Shown here: piece by piece, positions 9,125 through 17,292 of the stretch
Position numbering within the stretch: the stretch's first letter is position 1
Layout: each line of letters opens with the position of its first letter
Assembly (NCBI RefSeq): GCF_004193175.1
Contig: NZ_SAUH01000001.1
Coordinates: forward strand, 1,963,501 to 2,027,500
Origin: Streptomyces sp. RFCAC02
GTDB taxonomy: Bacteria > Actinomycetota > Actinomycetes > Streptomycetales > Streptomycetaceae
Length of the DNA stretch: 64,000 bases
Reading direction: 5' to 3'
Notes under the pieces: model-generated
Told to the model about the DNA's origin: nothing
Databases searched by the model: none
The model's input: only the letters and a program-made list of their open reading frames with translations
Position numbers and translations under genes: made by a program

Positions 9125-10435
9125 GTGGCCGCCGTGGTTGAGGTCTTCACCGCCGTCGAGGTGACGGACGTCAGGTTCCCCACGTCACGGCAGCTCGACG
9201 GCTCGGACGCGATGAACCCCGAGCCGGACTACTCGGCGGCCTACGTCACGGTCCGCACCTCGGACGGCGCCGCCGGGTACGGGCTCGCGTTCACCGTGGG
9301 CCGGGGCAACGAGATCGAGACGGCGGCCGTCGAGGCCCTCGCGCCCCTCGTGACCGGCCTGCCCGTGGCCGACGTGCTGGCCGACCCAGGCGGGCTGTCG
9401 GCGCGGCTCACCGGCGACGGGCAGTTGCGCTGGCTCGGCCCGCACAAGGGCGTCATCCACATGGCGGCCGGGGCCGTCCTGAACGCCGTGTGGGACCTGT
9501 ACGCCCGCCGCGAGGGCAAGCCGCTGTGGGACCTGCTGGCCGGGATGACGCCCGAACAGCTCGTCTCCCTCGTCGACTTCCGCTACCTCACCGACGCCCT
9601 CACCCCCGACGAGGCCCTCGGCATCCTGCGCGCCGCCGAGCCGGGCCGCGCGCGGCGGCGGGCACGGCTGCTCGACGAGGGGTACCCGGCGTACACCACC
9701 ACGCCGGGCTGGCTCGGCTACACCGACGACAAGCTGGTCCGGCTGGCGCGGGAGGCGGTGGCCGACGGCTTCGGCCAGATCAAGCTGAAGGTCGGCACCG
9801 ACCGCGCGGCGGACGTACGGCGGCTGCGGCTCGCCCGCGAGGCGGTCGGGCCGGACGTGCGGATCGGTGTGGACGCCAACCAGGCGTGGGGCGTCCCGGA
9901 CGCGATCGACTGGATGACCGCGCTCGCGCCGTACGACCCGTACTGGATCGAGGAGCCCACGTCGCCCGACGACGTGCTGGGGCACGCCGCGATCCGCCGC
10001 GCCGTCGCCCCGGTCCGGGTCGCCACCGGTGAGCACTGCCAGAACCAGGTCGTGTTCAAGCAGTTCCTGCAGGCCGGCGCCATCGACGTCCTGCAGCTCG
10101 ACGCGACCCGCGTCGCCGGGGTCGGCGAGAACGTGGCGATCCTGCTGCTCGCCGCGAAGTTCGGCGTCCCGGTGTGCCCGCACGCCGGCGGCGTCGGGCT
10201 GTGCGAGATGGTGCAGCACCTCGCCATGTTCGACTACGTCGCGGTCAGCGGGACGCTCACCGACCGCGTCATCGAGTACGTGGACCACCTGCACGAGCAC
10301 TTCACCGCGCCCGTCCGCCTGCGCGGCGGCCGCTACCTCGCGCCCACCGTGCCCGGGGCGGGCGCGGAGATGCGTCCCGCGTCCGTCGCCGCCCACCGCT
10401 TCCCCGACGGACCTGTCTGGAGGACCCCCGCATGA
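9125..10435 (+). CDS. fucD: L-fuconate dehydratase (enolase superfamily)
   Basis: 436 aa. The sequence is very close to known L-fuconate dehydratases throughout: [17 protein letters not shown] at the N-terminus, [19 protein letters not shown], and [16 protein letters not shown] near the C-terminus. With GTG 9125 as start, the enolase-superfamily residues fall at Lys220 and Lys222 (KLKVG), Asp250, Glu276, Glu303 (GEHCQ) and His353 (CPHAGG). That is a constant offset of two from the catalytic residues reported for the Xanthomonas campestris enzyme. It dehydrates L-fuconate to 2-keto-3-deoxy-L-fuconate. GTG 9134 is an alternative start. Its stop overlaps the ATG of the next SDR gene (ATGA, 10432-10435). 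Confidence 0.95.
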   Translation: MAAVVEVFTAVEVTDVRFPTSRQLDGSDAMNPEPDYSAAYVTVRTSDGAAGYGLAFTVGRGNEIETAAVEALAPLVTGLPVADVLADPGGLSARLTGDGQLRWLGPHKGVIHMAAGAVLNAVWDLYARREGKPLWDLLAGMTPEQLVSLVDFRYLTDALTPDEALGILRAAEPGRARRRARLLDEGYPAYTTTPGWLGYTDDKLVRLAREAVADGFGQIKLKVGTDRAADVRRLRLAREAVGPDVRIGVDANQAWGVPDAIDWMTALAPYDPYWIEEPTSPDDVLGHAAIRRAVAPVRVATGEHCQNQVVFKQFLQAGAIDVLQLDATRVAGVGENVAILLLAAKFGVPVCPHAGGVGLCEMVQHLAMFDYVAVSGTLTDRVIEYVDHLHEHFTAPVRLRGGRYLAPTVPGAGAEMRPASVAAHRFPDGPVWRTPA

Positions 10436-11193
10436 CGGACCCCGAGTTCAGCGGCCTCAGCGCCCTCGTCACCGGCGGCGCGTCCGGCATCGGCCTGGCC
10501 ACCGCCCGCCTCCTGGCGGCGCGCGGCGCCCGCGTCGCCTGCCTCGACCTGACGCCGGACGTCCCCGGACCCCTGGTCGGGGTCCGCGCCGACGTCACGG
10601 ACGACGCGGCGGTCCGCGCCGCCGTCGCCACCGCCGCCGCCGCGCTCGGCGGCCGGCTCGACATCCTCGTCAACAACGCGGGCATCGGCGCCCAGGGCGG
10701 CATCGAGGACAACCCCGACGAGGAGTGGCACCGCGTCTTCGACGTGAACGTCGTCGGCATGGTGCGCACCACCCGCGCCGCCCTGCCCCACCTGCGCCGC
10801 TCGCCGAGCGCGGCCGTCGTCAACACCTGCTCGGTGGCGGCCACCGCCGGGCTGCCGCAGCGCGCCCTGTACTCGGCCACCAAGGGCGCCGTCCTCGCGC
10901 TCACCCGGGCGGCCGCCGCCGACCTCGTCGGCGACGGCATCCGCGTCACCTGCGTCAACCCCGGCACCGCCGACACCCCGTGGATCGGGCGCCTCCTCGA
11001 CGCCGCCGACGACCCCGTCGCCGAACGCGCCGCGCTTGAGGCACGCCAGCCGACCGGGCGGCTCGTCACGGCCGACGAGGTCGCGGGCGCCGTGGCGTAC
11101 CTCGCCAGTCCCCGCTCCGCCGCCACCACGGGCACCGACCTCGCCGTGGACGGCGGCATGCAGGGCCTCCGCCTCCGGCCGCGGCCGTCCTGA
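10432..11193 (+). CDS. SDR oxidoreductase, probable 2-keto-3-deoxy-L-fuconate dehydrogenase
   Basis: 253 aa classical short-chain dehydrogenase. The Rossmann motif TGGASGIG is at about residues 14-21, NNAG follows, a Ser lies before the catalytic YSATK (Tyr and Lys), and the C-terminal DGGMQGL is typical of SDRs acting on sugar acids. Its start is translationally coupled to fucD. In the bacterial non-phosphorylative L-fucose route the step after the dehydratase is NAD-dependent oxidation of 2-keto-3-deoxy-L-fuconate, which this enzyme fits. The final hydrolase that yields pyruvate and lactate is not in the window. Function is inferred from the operon. Confidence 0.87.
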   Translation: MTDPEFSGLSALVTGGASGIGLATARLLAARGARVACLDLTPDVPGPLVGVRADVTDDAAVRAAVATAAAALGGRLDILVNNAGIGAQGGIEDNPDEEWHRVFDVNVVGMVRTTRAALPHLRRSPSAAVVNTCSVAATAGLPQRALYSATKGAVLALTRAAAADLVGDGIRVTCVNPGTADTPWIGRLLDAADDPVAERAALEARQPTGRLVTADEVAGAVAYLASPRSAATTGTDLAVDGGMQGLRLRPRPS

Positions 11194-11203
11194 CGACCGC
11201 TTG

Positions 11204-11225
11204 ACCCTGACGCCGGCGGCAGGGT
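11204..11225. promoter_or_regulatory. Near-perfect MerR-type operator / promoter
   Basis: Half-sites ACCCTGACGCC and GGCGGCAGGGT form a 22-bp palindrome with a single mismatch, starting inside a TTGACC -35 element at 11201-11206. This arrangement, with the operator filling an over-long spacer between -35 and -10, is the hallmark of MerR-regulated promoters. It lies 15-36 bp upstream of the GTG of the SDR gene that is followed by a MerR gene, so the likely regulator is encoded in the same operon. Confidence 0.75.
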
Positions 11226-11239
11226 TGCACGCTGACCCC

Positions 11240-11995
11240 GTGAACAGCACCGAAAGCCGTACCGGCTCCAGCAGGACCGTCGTCGTCACCGGCGCGGGCA
11301 CCGGCATCGGGCGGGCGACCGCCCGCGCGTTCGCCGCCGAGGGGGCACGCGTCATCGTCGTCGGACGCCGCGCCGAACCGCTCGCACAGACCGCCGACGG
11401 GTATCCGGGGATCACCCCCGTGACCGCCGACATCACCGCAGCGGACGGGCCGGAACGCGTCGCCGCGGCAGCGGGCGACCGGGTCGACGTCCTGGTGAAC
11501 AACGCCGCCGTCGCGACCAGCGGCCCCCTCGACACGCTCCCCGCCGCCGCCGTCGACGACCTCATCGCCACCAACCTGACCGCCCCCGTCCACCTCACGC
11601 GGCGGCTGCTGCCCGCCCTCGCCGCCGCGGGCGGCACCGTCATCAACGTCAGCACCTCGATCGGCGGGCGCGGCTGGCCCGGCAACGCGGTCTACGCCGC
11701 CACGAAGGCGGCGCTCGACACCCTGACCCGGAGCTGGGCCGTGGAGCTGGCGCCGCGCGGCATCCGCGTCAACGCCGTGGCGCCCGGCGCCGTCGCGACG
11801 CCGATCGCCCGGCACCGCGGGCTCTCCCCCGCCGAGACGGAACGGCTGCGCGCCTGGCAGATCGCGCGCACCCCCCTCGGCCGCGTCGCCGAGCCCGAGG
11901 AGATCGCGTGGGCGGTCACCGCCCTGGCCTCACCGGGCGCGTCGTTCGTCACCGGAGCCGTCCTCCCCGTGGACGGCGGCGCGGTCGTGGCGTGA
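11240..11995 (+). CDS. SDR oxidoreductase under MerR control
   Basis: 251 aa classical SDR: TGAGTGIG nucleotide-binding motif, NNAA variant of NNAG, catalytic Ser region NVSTSIGG, YAATK active site, and C-terminal PVDGGA. GTG 11240 lies about 15 bp downstream of the MerR operator and has no clear ribosome binding site, so the mRNA may be nearly leaderless. It is followed directly by the MerR gene (an alternative GTG for MerR overlaps its stop). SDR-MerR pairs are frequent in streptomycetes, where the MerR protein usually controls the SDR. It is probably separate from the fucose cluster despite being adjacent. Substrate unknown. Confidence 0.87.
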   Translation: MNSTESRTGSSRTVVVTGAGTGIGRATARAFAAEGARVIVVGRRAEPLAQTADGYPGITPVTADITAADGPERVAAAAGDRVDVLVNNAAVATSGPLDTLPAAAVDDLIATNLTAPVHLTRRLLPALAAAGGTVINVSTSIGGRGWPGNAVYAATKAALDTLTRSWAVELAPRGIRVNAVAPGAVATPIARHRGLSPAETERLRAWQIARTPLGRVAEPEEIAWAVTALASPGASFVTGAVLPVDGGAVVA

Positions 11996-12021
11996 TACCA
12001 CTGGCCCGGGAGGTGGGCCAC

Positions 12022-12390
12022 GTGGTGCGGATCGGGGAGCTGGCCGACGCGACGGGGACGACGCCCCGCGCGCTGCGCCACTACGAGCAGGCCGGGCTGA
12101 TCTCGTCCGAGCGCATGCCGAACGGCTACCGCGACTACGACGGGACGGCCGTCGTCCGCGTGCGGAACATCAGGCTGCTCCTCTCGGTGGGGCTCACCCT
12201 GGACGACGTCCGCCTCTTCCTGCCCTGCCTGGACGGTGACATGGCGTCGGGTGCGCCGAGCGGGCGGGGCCTGCGCGTCGCGTACGAGCGCCTGGCCGCC
12301 CTGGACCGCCGGATCGCGGCGGCGACGGCGGTCCGCGACCGCCTGGCCACGGCGCTGGACGACGCGACCGCGCGCCGCGCCGGCATTTAG
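12022..12390 (+). CDS. MerR-family transcriptional regulator
   Basis: 122 aa. N-terminal winged helix RIGELADATGTTPRALRHYE followed by RMPNGYRDY is diagnostic of MerR; the second half is a dimerisation helix. There is no Cys pair, so it is not a metal sensor of the classical type, although one Cys (LPCLDG) is present. I chose GTG 12022 because GGGAGG at 12008-12013 sits eight bases upstream. GTG 11992, which overlaps the SDR stop, would add ten residues. It most likely binds the palindrome at 11204-11225 and so controls its own operon. Confidence 0.88.
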   Translation: MVRIGELADATGTTPRALRHYEQAGLISSERMPNGYRDYDGTAVVRVRNIRLLLSVGLTLDDVRLFLPCLDGDMASGAPSGRGLRVAYERLAALDRRIAAATAVRDRLATALDDATARRAGI

Positions 12391-12456
12391 GTCTGTCCGA
12401 CCGGAGGCCGTGGCCGTCCGGGATGTGGCTTCCGGCCCCGCGCGGGGAAGGGATGG

Positions 12457-12497
12457 GGCGCGGAGCCGGCCGCGGCCATGGCGGTCGGCTCCGCGCC
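12457..12497. terminator. Bidirectional terminator hairpin
   Basis: GGCGCGGAGCCG (12457-12468) is perfectly complementary to CGGCTCCGCGCC (12486-12497) around a 17-nt loop. It sits between the convergent MerR and PLAT-like genes and can serve both. Confidence 0.75.
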
Positions 12498-12512
12498 GGC
12501 AGGGCGGGCGGC

Positions 12513-12953
12513 TCAGCCGTCGAAGCGCTTGAGGAACAGGACGTTGCCGTAGTTGTCGTCCAGCCAGATCCGCGCGTTCTCGGCGTCGCCGACGAGGCGG
12601 GGGTTGTCGAAGCGGTGCTTGATCTCCGCCTGCGGGTTGACCGTGACCTGGATGCGCTCCAGCAGCCAGGCCGGCTCGCTGCCCTCGTTGCGCATGCGGA
12701 TGTAGGCCGGGTAGCGGTCGAGGTCGTCCGTGTCGAGCTGCGGGAAGCGCGGGTCGATCCACTGCCCGTTGTCGATGGTGGAGTTCTCGCCGATCTGGAA
12801 CGTGAACTCGGCGCCGCGCGCGAACGCGCCGCTGTCGGCGGCGGCGAGGCGGAACTCGCGCCCGGCGATGCCCAGCCAGACGGGGCTGCGCGTGTCGGCG
12901 GCCGTCTGGTCGGCGGTCTTCACGTACACGGTGATCTGGGTGATGGCGGCCAT
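12513..12953 (-). CDS. Small PLAT/LH2-like beta-sandwich protein
   Basis: 146 aa, ATG preceded by GGAAGGAG. No signal peptide or membrane segment is visible. The order TQITVYVKTAD, then VWLGIAGREFRLA, a mid region with IDPRFPQLDTDDL, then PAWLLERIQVTVN and finally NARIWLDDNYGNVLFLKR, resembles a PLAT/LH2 lipid- or protein-binding beta-sandwich. The Trp of WLLERIQV sits where PLAT domains carry their conserved Trp, and the last strand echoes it. It is monocistronic and flanked by a terminator. The fold assignment is by eye and moderate; no enzymatic function is suggested. Confidence 0.75.
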   Translation of the reverse strand: MAAITQITVYVKTADQTAADTRSPVWLGIAGREFRLAAADSGAFARGAEFTFQIGENSTIDNGQWIDPRFPQLDTDDLDRYPAYIRMRNEGSEPAWLLERIQVTVNPQAEIKHRFDNPRLVGDAENARIWLDDNYGNVLFLKRFDG

Positions 12954-13279
12954 GGGATGACTCCTTCCCCGAGCGGGGTCACCGCCCGGTCGGTGGTGGG
13001 CCGTTGTGCGGCCCTGGTTCCGTCTCTCATCCCCGCCGACTGACACGGTAAGCGCCCGTCCGATTACAAGCAGTAGCCGCCGGTTGTGCGCGATCGGCCT
13101 GTTGCGAGCACGCGGCGGGAGGGGGCGTCGGGCGCACGCGGGCGCGCCGCGTCCGCGCACGGCGGGGGGCGCACGTCATCCGCCCGTCATGCGCATGACT
13201 ACGAACGGCCACAGAGGGGATCTGCTGAGTGACCGACGCCGGACCGGCGCCGGCTTCGCCTCCGCAACGGGAGATGACG
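12954..13279. other. Divergent intergenic region (326 bp)
   Basis: No gene is visible. The region holds the promoters of the PLAT-like gene (left) and the I36-like secreted gene (right). Notable is a perfect 14-bp palindrome, GTCATGC followed by GCATGAC, at 13186-13199, 81 bp upstream of the rightward start. An AT-richer patch (CCGATTACAAGCAGTAG, about 13060-13076) may hold promoter elements. Confidence 0.5.
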
Positions 13280-13699
13280 ATGAAGGGCCGACTCCGACTC
13301 GCCGCGTGCACGGCGGGTCTCCTCGCCGCCGTGACGGCGGGGAGCGCCACGGCCGCGCAGCCGATGGCCACATGGACGGACCAGGGCGCGGGCGCGGGTG
13401 CCTGCCTGGACGGCCACGTGTGCCTGTACGCGCACGACGACTACAACCGCAACGTTCTCGACGGGACGATCCTCCTCACGGACCAGGACGTTCCCGACCT
13501 GAACCGCTACCAGTTCAGCAACACCGCCCGGAGTGTCTACAACAACTCCGGCGTCGACGTCGTCCTCTACGACTACGTCGACTACGGCGGCAAGTCGCTG
13601 ACGATCCGCCCCGGCACCGGCCGGACCCTGCCGGAGGGCTGGACCCGGACGGTCTCGTCCGTGGACGTCCTCAAGCGCGGCGGGGGCGGCCCCGTCTGA
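13280..13699 (+). CDS. Secreted peptidase-inhibitor-I36-like / crystallin-fold protein
   Basis: 139 aa. The start is ATG 13280 because GGGAG lies six bases upstream; ATG 13274 abuts the same motif. A Sec signal peptide (KGRLRLAACTAGLLAAVTAG ending in ATAA) is followed by CLDGHVCLYAHDDYN, then beta-strand-rich segments with VVLYDYVDYGGKSL. The Cys spacing and the repeated Tyr-rich Greek-key pattern match the I36 family, the Streptomyces metalloprotease inhibitor type with a beta/gamma-crystallin fold. It is expected outside the cell, either inhibiting a protease or acting as a structural protein. It is the first of three secreted proteins in a row. Confidence 0.8.
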   Translation: MKGRLRLAACTAGLLAAVTAGSATAAQPMATWTDQGAGAGACLDGHVCLYAHDDYNRNVLDGTILLTDQDVPDLNRYQFSNTARSVYNNSGVDVVLYDYVDYGGKSLTIRPGTGRTLPEGWTRTVSSVDVLKRGGGGPV

Positions 13700-13788
13700 C
13701 CGGCGGCGCACCCGAACCCCCGGCGGGCGGCGCCACGAGCACATCGCCGGGCACACCCCAAGCCTCCACACACCGAGAGGATCACCCC

Positions 13789-14388
13789 ATGAAGCGCCTC
13801 GTGCGTTCCATCGCCCTGCTCGCCATGGCCATGCTGGCCGTGCCGGTCGCGGCCTCCCCCGCCCAGGCGGCACCCAACCCCAACCTCATCAGGAACGGCT
13901 GGTTCTCCGACCCGCACGTGAACGACCCGGGCTCGTTCGAGCGGCTGACCACCACCAACTACCGGGAGAAGCAGAACGGCTGGCGCGTCGAGCGCAACGA
14001 CATCGACGTCTTCGGCACCCGGCTCGCGCAGTACGGACAGAGCCGGCAGGCCGCCAACCTCACCGGCTCGGCCCCTGGCATCCTCTCCCAGAACGTGACC
14101 GGCCTGGAGGAGGGCGAGCGGTACGTCGTCTCCTGGGAGACCTCGCCGGACACCTGGCCGGGCTGCGAGCGCAAGCCGGCCTCGGAGCAGGGCTTCTCCG
14201 TGTCGATCCCGCGCGTGGCGGGCAACAACTACACCCCCTTCGGCCAGCCCGGGAACTACACGACGCAGTCGCTGGAGTTCACCGCCAACGACACCGAGGC
14301 GGAGCTCCAGATCATCTCCCAGTCGTCCAACAACTGGGCCGACTGCGGCGCGATGATCACCAACGTCCAGCTCCGCCGGGCCGGCTGA
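13789..14388 (+). CDS. Secreted beta-sandwich protein, DUF642-like (paralogue 1)
   Basis: 199 aa with a clear Sec signal peptide (KRLVRSIALLAMAMLAVPVA, cleavage after AQA). The mature protein begins NLIRNGWFSDP and continues with W.V...DIDVFG, YGQSRQAANL, APGILSQNVTGL and YVVSWETSPDTW. This is the pattern of DUF642/galactose-binding-like sandwiches that begin with NLIxNGxFE. There are two Cys in the mature chain, possibly a disulphide. It is clearly paralogous to the next gene and separated from it by a strong terminator. It is probably a carbohydrate- or cell-wall-binding secreted protein. No catalytic residues are evident. Confidence 0.82.
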   Translation: MKRLVRSIALLAMAMLAVPVAASPAQAAPNPNLIRNGWFSDPHVNDPGSFERLTTTNYREKQNGWRVERNDIDVFGTRLAQYGQSRQAANLTGSAPGILSQNVTGLEEGERYVVSWETSPDTWPGCERKPASEQGFSVSIPRVAGNNYTPFGQPGNYTTQSLEFTANDTEAELQIISQSSNNWADCGAMITNVQLRRAG

Positions 14389-14412
14389 CCTCCCCGCACG
14401 GAACGGCACACC

Positions 14413-14442
14413 GCGGCGGCGCCCCCGACCGGGCGCCGCCGC
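14413..14442 (+). terminator. Strong hairpin between the two secreted paralogues
   Basis: GCGGCGGCGCCC (14413-14424) pairs perfectly with GGGCGCCGCCGC (14431-14442) around CCGACC, 24 bp after the stop of the first paralogue. Transcription of the second paralogue probably needs its own start or readthrough, although only 35 bp follow before its GTG. Confidence 0.7.
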
Positions 14443-14477
14443 CCCTTCCTCCCACCCCACAGCAGACGGAGACACCC

Positions 14478-15110
14478 GTGCGCACCTCCTCCCGCCTGAT
14501 CGCTCTCTCCCTCACCGCCGTGACGGGCGTGCTGCTCGGCGCCCCGCACGCGGCGGCGGCCCCGCCGAATCTCATCCGCAACGGCTGGTTCGCCGACCCC
14601 GTCGCACCGCCGGACAGCTTCGTCCGGGTCACCCAGGGGAACGACGAGCAGCTCGCCCCCTGGTCGGTCACCGACGGCAGCACCGATGTGTACGGCGATG
14701 CGCTCGCCGAGTACGGGCAGAACCGGCAGGCCCTGTCCCTCAACGGCTCGGGACCGGGCGCCGTCGAGCAGACGGTGCGGACCGAGTCGGGCACCACCTA
14801 CACCCTGACCTGGTCCCATGTGCGCGACACGTGGACCAACCCCGCGTACGACCCCGAGGACCCCGGGTCGGGGCAGCCGGGTTGCCAGAGCAAACCCGCG
14901 AGTGAGCAGACCTACGCCGTCGGCGTCAGCGGGCAGCGGAGCGAGACCCGCCGGCCGGCGGACGAGCGCGGCCGGTGGGAGGACACCTCCCTCACGTTCA
15001 CGGCGACCGGCGAGCGGACGACCGTACGGTTCTCGGCCGCTCCGTCGGACGGCCAGGACTACTGCGGTCCGCTGATCACCGGCGTGCAGGTGCGTGCCGA
15101 CGCCAACTGA
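14478..15110 (+). CDS. Secreted beta-sandwich protein, DUF642-like (paralogue 2)
   Basis: 210 aa, GTG start. Signal peptide RTSSRLIALSLTAVTGVLLG with cleavage near AHAAAA. The mature part begins NLIRNGWFADP and repeats the landmarks of the previous gene: DVYGDALAEYGQNRQALSLNGSGPGAVEQTV, YTLTWSHVRDTW, then GCQSKPASEQ against GCERKPASEQ in paralogue 1, and a C-terminal DYCGPLITGVQ against DCGAMITNVQ. The pair arose by tandem duplication and has diverged strongly. Both Cys are conserved, which supports a structural disulphide. Function unknown; an extracellular binding role is inferred. Confidence 0.82.
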   Translation: MRTSSRLIALSLTAVTGVLLGAPHAAAAPPNLIRNGWFADPVAPPDSFVRVTQGNDEQLAPWSVTDGSTDVYGDALAEYGQNRQALSLNGSGPGAVEQTVRTESGTTYTLTWSHVRDTWTNPAYDPEDPGSGQPGCQSKPASEQTYAVGVSGQRSETRRPADERGRWEDTSLTFTATGERTTVRFSAAPSDGQDYCGPLITGVQVRADAN

Positions 15111-15371
15111 CGTCGCGCTGCCCGGTGTTGCCCACAGCGGCGGATACCGGGCAGCGTCCTGTCGACGGCCGGCCCGGTCGGCAAATCCACACCATTCGGT
15201 GAAGCATGCCCACTCAGCGTTCCTATATTCGAACGTTTATTGCTTCTTCACAACGATGCGTTCCTCTCCGTAACCGCGGGGTTGCCCCCGGCACTTCCAC
15301 GAGGTCAAGATCCGGCCCCCGGGTGATCACGCCCGTGCCCCGATGAGGGGGCGATCCTGAGAGGAAACGTC
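15111..15371 (+). promoter_or_regulatory. Upstream region of the peptide-binding lipoprotein gene
   Basis: 261 bp without a gene. It carries the 12-mer TTCGGTGAAGCA (15195-15206) that also occurs at 2314-2325, and then an unusually AT-rich stretch for this genome (TTCCTATATTCGAACG, about 15220-15235, and TTTATTGCTTCTTCACAACG, about 15235-15254) where the promoter must lie. GAGAGGAAACGTC provides the ribosome binding site. Confidence 0.45.
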
Positions 15372-17066
15372 ATGTCCCAGGCTCTGAGATGGCGGCGCAT
15401 ACGTACGGCCGCCGTCGGGTTGGCGGTGTGCGGTCTGCTGGCCACCGGGTGCGGCGGCTCGGACGACGAGGGCGGCAGCGGGGGCGGCGACGGCAATCGC
15501 CCCCTCGTCGTCTTCACGGGCGCGGCGGGTGACTTCCAGCGGAACTTCAACCCGTACTCGCCGACCAAGCTGGAGGGCGCGGGCACCATCTTCGAGTCCC
15601 TGTTCTTCCTGAACATTTCCCGCCAGGAGGACCCGGTGCCGCTGCTGGGCACCGAGTACTCCTGGAACGAGGACGGCACCGAGCTGTCGATCACCCTGCG
15701 GGAGGGGGTGACGTGGTCGGACGGCGAGGACTTCACCGCCGACGACGTGAAGTTCACGTTCGACATGATCCGGGACAACCCGTCGATCAACGGCATCGGC
15801 TTCGACGGCGAGACGACGGTCGTGGACCCGACCCACATCACCGTCGCCTTCGAGGACCCCTACTACCTCGACGCCGCGAACCTGCTGGGCCGCACCTGGA
15901 TCGTGCCCGAGCACATCTGGAGCCAGATCGAGGACCCCGCGACCGACCCGATGAACGAGCCGGTCGGCACCGGCCCGTACACCCTGGGCGACTTCAAGCC
16001 GCAGGCGTTCGACCTCAACGCCAACGCCGACTACTGGGACGGCGCCCCCGCCGTCGAGACGATCCGCTCGGTGTCGCTGTCCGGTAACCAGGCCGGCGCC
16101 GACGCGCTGGCCGCCGGTGAGATCGACTGGATGACCAGCCCGGTCCCGAACCTCGACAAGGTCGAGGAGAACTACCCCGGTTACTCCGCCGTCATCGCCA
16201 ACGCCTACCAGATCGTGCTGGGCGCCTGCTCCGACGCCGAGCAGGGCTGCGAGGGTCCCCAGACCGACCCGGCCGTCCGGCAGGCCATCTCCTACGCGAT
16301 GAACCGCGAGCAGCTCAACGCCCTCGCGTTCCAGGGCGCCGCCGCCCAGGGGTCCGCCGGCTTCGGCCTGCCCGAGCGCGACTACATCTCCCCCGAGCTG
16401 GAGAACCAGACCACCCCGATGGACGCCGACGTCGAGAGCGCCACGCGGGTCCTGGAGGAGGCCGGCTGGGAGCGCGGGGACGACGGCGTCTACGAGAAGG
16501 ACGGCGAGCGGCTCGCCCTCAGCGTCCGCGTCGTGTCCGGCTGGACCGACTACATCACGGCCGTCTCCACCATCGCCGAGCAGGTGAAGGAGGCCGGCAT
16601 CGAGCTGACGGTGCAGCAGTCCTCGTGGAACGACTGGTCCGACGCGCGCGGCCGCGGTGACTACCAGCTCCTCATCGACTCGCTGGCCCCCGGCCCGACC
16701 GCCGACCCGTACTGGCAGTACGCCAACTTCTTCGCCGGCGCCAACACCGCGCCGGTCGGCGAGACCGCCAACACCAACTGGTCCCGCTACTCCAACCCGG
16801 ACGTGGACGCGGCCGTCGCCGAGCTGAGCACCCTCGACCCGGCGGACTCGGCGGCCCGCGAGCCCCTGTTCGACACCATCCAGACCACGATCGAGCAGGA
16901 CATGCCGTACATCCCGGTCCTGCTGAACAGCACGGTCAGCATCTGGAACGTCGAGGACTTCACGGGCTGGCCCGCCGAGGGCGAGCTGTACGTGTACCCG
17001 GCCCTGTGGCAGAGCCCGGACCAGGCGCAGGTCTACAAGAACCTGCAGCCCGCCGGCGGCGAATGA
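15372..17066 (+). CDS. Solute-binding lipoprotein of a peptide/oligosaccharide ABC transporter (SBP_bac_5)
   Basis: 564 aa. N-terminal lipoprotein signal with lipobox LATGC (Cys27), then an acidic/Gly linker. The body is family 5 (OppA/DppA-like): FESLFF, the conserved YSWNEDGTELSITLREGVTWSDGEDFTADDVKFT stretch of the family, GTGPYTL, and A.SYAMNREQL. It is anchored outside the membrane and delivers peptides, nickel, or small oligosaccharides to a permease. No permease or ATPase gene accompanies it: two hairpin terminators follow directly, so it is an orphan receptor that must share a transporter encoded elsewhere, or act as a sensor. Conserved length. Confidence 0.9.
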   Translation: MSQALRWRRIRTAAVGLAVCGLLATGCGGSDDEGGSGGGDGNRPLVVFTGAAGDFQRNFNPYSPTKLEGAGTIFESLFFLNISRQEDPVPLLGTEYSWNEDGTELSITLREGVTWSDGEDFTADDVKFTFDMIRDNPSINGIGFDGETTVVDPTHITVAFEDPYYLDAANLLGRTWIVPEHIWSQIEDPATDPMNEPVGTGPYTLGDFKPQAFDLNANADYWDGAPAVETIRSVSLSGNQAGADALAAGEIDWMTSPVPNLDKVEENYPGYSAVIANAYQIVLGACSDAEQGCEGPQTDPAVRQAISYAMNREQLNALAFQGAAAQGSAGFGLPERDYISPELENQTTPMDADVESATRVLEEAGWERGDDGVYEKDGERLALSVRVVSGWTDYITAVSTIAEQVKEAGIELTVQQSSWNDWSDARGRGDYQLLIDSLAPGPTADPYWQYANFFAGANTAPVGETANTNWSRYSNPDVDAAVAELSTLDPADSAAREPLFDTIQTTIEQDMPYIPVLLNSTVSIWNVEDFTGWPAEGELYVYPALWQSPDQAQVYKNLQPAGGE

Positions 17067-17074
17067 CATGACAC

Positions 17075-17099
17075 CCGGCGGGGCACCACGCCCCGCCGG
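17075..17099 (+). terminator. First terminator after the lipoprotein gene
   Basis: CCGGCGGGGC (17075-17084) and GCCCCGCCGG (17090-17099) form a perfect 10-bp stem with loop ACCAC, eight bases after the stop codon. Confidence 0.75.
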
Positions 17100-17119
17100 C
17101 TCCTCTCCGGCACGTGACG

Positions 17120-17161
17120 GCGCCGTGCGGCGGGACCGGGTCCGGTCCCGCCGCACGGCGC
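17120..17161 (+). terminator. Second, very strong terminator hairpin
   Basis: A perfect 19-bp stem (17120-17138 with 17143-17161) closes a four-base loop GGTC and ends in CTTCCC. It is the strongest hairpin in the window and isolates the lipoprotein gene from the isoprenoid operon downstream. Confidence 0.85.
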
Positions 17162-17292
17162 TTCCCGTGCACCCCGCGCCGCTGCACGTCTTTTCGCATC
17201 GTCATCAGATCGCGGATTCCGGCGACCGTCCCGGCCCCCGGTGCCCCACGCTGTGGAGCACGGACGACGAGGCGCGAGGGGCGGTCATCACG

